Assembly (NCBI RefSeq): GCF_019801605.1
Contig: NZ_JAHVIT010000001.1
Coordinates: forward strand, 1,612,001 to 1,676,000
DNA length: 64,000 nucleotides
Direction of reading: 5' to 3'
Source: Maritimibacter alkaliphilus
GTDB taxonomy: Bacteria > Pseudomonadota > Alphaproteobacteria > Rhodobacterales > Rhodobacteraceae
Shown: positions 61,299 to 64,000 of the stretch, one piece after another
How the letters are laid out: every line of letters begins with the position of its first letter
Position numbering within the stretch: the first letter of the stretch is position 1
The notes under the pieces: generated by a model
Seen by the model: the letters and a program-made list of their open reading frames with translations, nothing else
Database searches by the model: none
What the model was told of the DNA's origin: nothing
Translations under genes and position numbers: made by a program

Positions 61299-61979
61299 AT
61301 GCATATCGGCCTGATCGGCGGTATCGGTGTCGCGGCCTCCCTCGTCTACTACGACAAGCTCGCGCGGCGCGTGGCCGAAACCGGCCAGCCGCTCGAGATG
61401 ACCCTCGTTCACGGCGACATCCGCCAGCTGATCGAGAACAACCTCGCATGGCGCCCCGACGCGCAGGCCGAGGCCTTCCGCATCCTCATCGACCGTCTTC
61501 AGGCCGCGGGCGCCGACTGCGCCACGCTGACCTCGCTCGGCGCGCATTTCTGCTATCCCGAGACCGCCGCCCTGTCCTCCCTGCCCCTCGTCAGCGCCAT
61601 CGCGCCGCTGGACGATCACTTCGCCGGGCTGGGGCTGAAGAAGGTCGGGCTGCTCGGCACGGCGAACACCATGCGCACCCGTCTCTTCGGCCAGATGACC
61701 CGGGTTCAGCCGCTCGCGCCCGCCGGGGACCTGGACGCGCTCGGCATGCTCTACCAGTCGGTCGCCGTGGCCGGGACCTGCACCGGGACGCAGCGGCAGG
61801 CCTTCTTCGACGCAGGCCGCGAGATGGTCGAGGAGCAGGGCGCCGAGGCGGTGATCCTCGCCGGTACCGACCTGAACCTTGCCTTCGACGGGCGCGACCC
61901 CGGCTACCCGGTCTACGATGCGCTCGACGTCCACGTGGCGCTGCTGGCGGATCTGGCGACGGGCCGCGCCAGCCTGTGA
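61299..61979 (+). CDS. Asp/Glu racemase-like protein lacking both catalytic cysteines
   Basis: This is a 226-residue protein with the aspartate/glutamate racemase fold (MHIGLIGGIGVAASLVYYDKL at the N-terminus; KKVGLLGTANTMRT; VAVAGTCTGTQRQAF). In active PLP-independent racemases, one Cys lies in a CNTAH-like block and the other in a GCTE-like block. Here the aligned places read LTSLGAH (Ser 79) and ILAGTDL (Gly 189), so neither Cys is present. Other Cys (74, 85, 161) are not in the catalytic positions. It may have another activity or a binding role. It sits between cobS and cobT, 22 bp after cobS; its stop is in a 15-bp tandem array. Confidence 0.82.
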   Translation: MHIGLIGGIGVAASLVYYDKLARRVAETGQPLEMTLVHGDIRQLIENNLAWRPDAQAEAFRILIDRLQAAGADCATLTSLGAHFCYPETAALSSLPLVSAIAPLDDHFAGLGLKKVGLLGTANTMRTRLFGQMTRVQPLAPAGDLDALGMLYQSVAVAGTCTGTQRQAFFDAGREMVEEQGAEAVILAGTDLNLAFDGRDPGYPVYDALDVHVALLADLATGRASL

Positions 61980-62012
61980 TGCGCCAGCCTGTCGTGCGCG
62001 GGCCTGTCGTGA
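61968..62012 (+). repeat. 15-bp tandem array (3 units) on the racemase-like stop codon
   Basis: GCCAGCCTGTGATGC (61968-61982), GCCAGCCTGTCGTGC (61983-61997), GCGGGCCTGTCGTGA (61998-62012). In the coding frame, unit 1 reads Ala-Ser-Leu-stop-Cys and units 2-3 Ala-Ser/Gly-Leu-Ser-Cys/stop: the stop TGA corresponds to TCG in the copies. The start of the next gene lies inside the array. Confidence 0.85.
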
Positions 62013-62386
62013 ACCGGGCGGCCATCGCGCCGCCCCTCGTGAAAGCCCTGCCGACATCCGCCCTGCTCGCCCTTCTGCTCGCCCAGCCGATCAGCGTGCA
62101 GGCCCAGCCGATCCCCGCGGACCCGAACGCCAGGTGTGCCGCCTTCTACCGGGCCCTGACCCGCTTCGACGGCGCCACGCCTGCCTTTTCCCTGCCCCGG
62201 GAGGAGGCCCAGCGACTCGCGCGCCTCTTTGCCACCCGCACGCAGGCCCCGGACCGCAGCCTCACGCAGCGCCAGCTGGCGATCGAGCGTGACCTGCGCC
62301 GGCTCTCCGGCGCGACCGAGGGCCCGGTCTTCGAACGCCTCGACCGCATCGCGGGTGACTGCGCCGCGCGGCTGACGCGGGAGTGA
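61979..62386 (+). CDS. small exported protein of unknown function
   Basis: This protein is 135 residues if started at the ATG overlapping the previous stop (TGATG), or 115 from the GTG at 62039 ([24 protein letters not shown]), which gives a cleaner signal peptide. The N-terminal extension of the first option is made of tandem-repeat codons. The mature part (about 85 residues) is helical with two Cys (ARCAAF, GDCAAR) that could be joined, and the motif [32 protein letters not shown]. It lies between the racemase-like gene and cobT. I do not recognise a family. Confidence 0.65.
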   Translation: MRQPVVRGPVVNRAAIAPPLVKALPTSALLALLLAQPISVQAQPIPADPNARCAAFYRALTRFDGATPAFSLPREEAQRLARLFATRTQAPDRSLTQRQLAIERDLRRLSGATEGPVFERLDRIAGDCAARLTRE

Positions 62387-62474
62387 GCGCCCCGCCCCGG
62401 GGACGCCCGCGAAAATTCCGCCCCCTGCGCGCATCCTCTTGCCGCCGCCCCGGCGGAGTGCTTTACCTCTCCCC

Positions 62475-64000
62475 ATGAGCAAGCCCACCGACAACCCCGC
62501 AGATCCGTTCAAGAAGGCGCTCGCCGAGGCCACCAAGGTCATGGCTGATGATCCGGAGCTGACGGTGAACTATTCGGTCGACCCCTCGGGGAAGACCACC
62601 GACACGATCCGCCTGCCCCAGGTCAGCCGCCGCATGACCAAGGACGAGGTCCTGCAGGCCCGCGGCGCGGCCGATGCACTCGCGCTGCACCACCGGTACC
62701 ATGATGCGGCGACCCATACGAAATACGCCCCCCCGGGCCAGATGGCGCGTGACCTCTACGAGTCGATGGAAACCGCCCGCTGCGAGGCCATGGGCGCCCG
62801 CGACATGCCCGGCACCGCCAAGAACATCGACGCCAAGATCGGCGCCGAGGCGCGGCGCATGGGCTACGACCAGATCAAGCAGGCCGCCGACGCGCCCCTG
62901 CCGGTGGCCGCGGGCTACCTGATCCGCCACCTCGCCACCGGGCGCGAGATGCCCGAAGGCGCGCAGAACGTCATGGAACTGTGGCGCCCCTTCATCGAGG
63001 AACAGGCCGGCGCGACGCTCGAAGACCTGCAGCAGATGCTCTCGGACCAGCAGGCCTTCGCCCGCTTCGCCCGCCGCATCATCGAGGACCTCGGCTATGG
63101 CGACCAGCTGGGCGAGGACCCGGACGGCACCGATGACGAGGCCGCGGACGAGGCCGAGGACCAGGGCGGCAACGACGACGAGGAACCGGATAGCACCGGC
63201 CAGGACGAGGACCAGGATCCCGAGAGCGAGGCCGCCCCGGAGCAGAGCCAGGAGGAGCAGCAGGACAGCTCCGAGGCGCAGGTCTCCATGGACGACATGG
63301 CCGACGAGGAGATGTCCGAAGAGGCCGAGATGCCCGAGGGCGAGGCCCCGCTGGAGCCCCCCGCGCCGCAGCCGGTCTCGGATGCCGATCCGAACTACAC
63401 CGTGTATGACAACAGCTTCGACGAGGAAGTCCTCGCCGAGGAACTGGCCGATCCGGAAGAGCTGGAGCGCCTGCGCGCCTACCTCGACCAGCAGCTCGAC
63501 CCGCTGAAGGGCGCCGTGTCGCGCCTCGCCAACAAGCTGCAACGCCGGCTTCAGGCGCAGCAAAACCGCTCGTGGGAATTCGACCGCGAGGAAGGCATCC
63601 TCGACGCCGGTCGGCTGGCGCGCGTGGTGGCCAACCCGACCACGCCGCTCTCCTTCAAGATCGAGAAGGACACCGAGTTCCGCGACACCGTGGTGACGCT
63701 GCTGCTCGACAACTCCGGCTCGATGCGCGGCCGCCCGATCTCGATCGCCGCGATCTGTGCTGACGTGCTGGCCCGGACGCTGGAACGCTGCAACGTGAAG
63801 GTCGAGATCCTCGGCTTCACCACGCGCGCGTGGAAAGGCGGGCAGAGCCGCGAGAAATGGCTTCAGGACGGCCGTCCGCAGCAGCCCGGCCGCCTGAACG
63901 ACCTGCGCCACATCGTCTACAAGAGCGCGGATTCGCCCTGGCGCCGCGCCCGTCCCAACCTCGGGCTGATGATGAAGGAAGGCCTCCTGAAGGAGAACAT
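62475..64000 (+). CDS. cobT: cobaltochelatase subunit CobT, partial (right edge)
   Basis: This is the metal-ion-dependent adhesion-site subunit of cobaltochelatase, forming a ring complex with CobS. About 508 residues are visible from [19 protein letters not shown]; the 3' end lies outside. Features are an N-terminal helical domain (1-210), a strongly acidic linker (about 215-310, rich in Asp, Glu and Gln), then [39 protein letters not shown] and the von Willebrand A-type domain with MIDAS DNSGSM starting at D412. All are typical of CobT. It confirms the aerobic (late-cobalt) B12 route. Confidence 0.96.
   Translation, partial: MSKPTDNPADPFKKALAEATKVMADDPELTVNYSVDPSGKTTDTIRLPQVSRRMTKDEVLQARGAADALALHHRYHDAATHTKYAPPGQMARDLYESMETARCEAMGARDMPGTAKNIDAKIGAEARRMGYDQIKQAADAPLPVAAGYLIRHLATGREMPEGAQNVMELWRPFIEEQAGATLEDLQQMLSDQQAFARFARRIIEDLGYGDQLGEDPDGTDDEAADEAEDQGGNDDEEPDSTGQDEDQDPESEAAPEQSQEEQQDSSEAQVSMDDMADEEMSEEAEMPEGEAPLEPPAPQPVSDADPNYTVYDNSFDEEVLAEELADPEELERLRAYLDQQLDPLKGAVSRLANKLQRRLQAQQNRSWEFDREEGILDAGRLARVVANPTTPLSFKIEKDTEFRDTVVTLLLDNSGSMRGRPISIAAICADVLARTLERCNVKVEILGFTTRAWKGGQSREKWLQDGRPQQPGRLNDLRHIVYKSADSPWRRARPNLGLMMKEGLLKEN

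Overview
This window looks like core chromosome of an alphaproteobacterium of the Rhodobacteraceae (Roseobacter-type). The evidence is its very high GC with strong GC3 bias, a nuoABCD-(lipoprotein)-nuoE order with separate nuoC and nuoD, a leucine (liu) catabolic set, a CobS/CobT-type aerobic cobaltochelatase, an alpha/beta PntAB transhydrogenase, malate synthase G and many ATGA or TGATG stop/start overlaps. I see no insertion sequence, prophage, CRISPR array, rRNA or tRNA. The left edge cuts nuoE and the right edge cuts cobT.

Layout. 1-3601 (minus): respiratory complex I genes nuoA, B, C, D, a small lipoprotein, and nuoE. 4275-13093: leucine degradation, with liuC, liuE, a glutathione transferase, liuD, an ASCH-domain gene and liuB as a minus-strand run; ompW is divergent from liuB, and liuA stands alone on the minus strand. 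Together these take isovaleryl-CoA to acetyl-CoA and acetoacetate. 13255-16516: a PPOX-fold protein, CreA, a DegT-type aminotransferase and phosphoglycolate phosphatase. 16642-21158: glmU-glmS (UDP-GlcNAc supply), another PPOX-like protein and an AlkD-like repeat protein. 21325-25248: a lipoprotein, moaA, then waaA plus a glycosyltransferase (LPS core). 25504-34524: a peptide/opine-type ABC importer with two M20 amidohydrolases. 34729-38457: a YedE-type transporter, an EF-hand protein, a small secreted protein, and an ECF sigma factor with a membrane partner and a Spy/CpxP-like protein. 38782-46583: a DUF3422 protein, pntAB, an isoprenylcysteine-methyltransferase-like protein, an aminotransferase and a PuuD-like hydrolase. 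47048-57605: glcB, pepN, an unknown protein, gatB, a thioesterase, a J-domain protein and bolA. 57669-64000: a DUF4177 protein, a second ECF sigma/anti-sigma pair, cobS, a racemase-like protein, a small secreted protein and cobT.

The genes are mostly ordinary; the striking content lies between them. (1) AT-rich perfect palindromes of 18-26 bp, mostly centred on TTCGAA, TCGA or TGCGCA, recur in pairs or chains at seven sites. (2) A second interspersed element, core TCATCTTTCCCCAAATACTC followed by short GC hairpins, recurs at about nine sites and often sits directly beside the palindromes, giving a composite of roughly 200 bp. (3) Short degenerate tandem arrays with a 12-, 14- or 15-bp period start on the stop codons of several unrelated genes. 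(4) There is a perfect (CCTGAG)14 tract. (5) A structured block of about 163 bp is duplicated behind the ABC-transporter ATPase. These are the best candidates for undescribed biology here. Single-gene oddities include a racemase-like protein between cobS and cobT that has lost both catalytic cysteines, and an ASCH-domain gene coupled into the liu operon.
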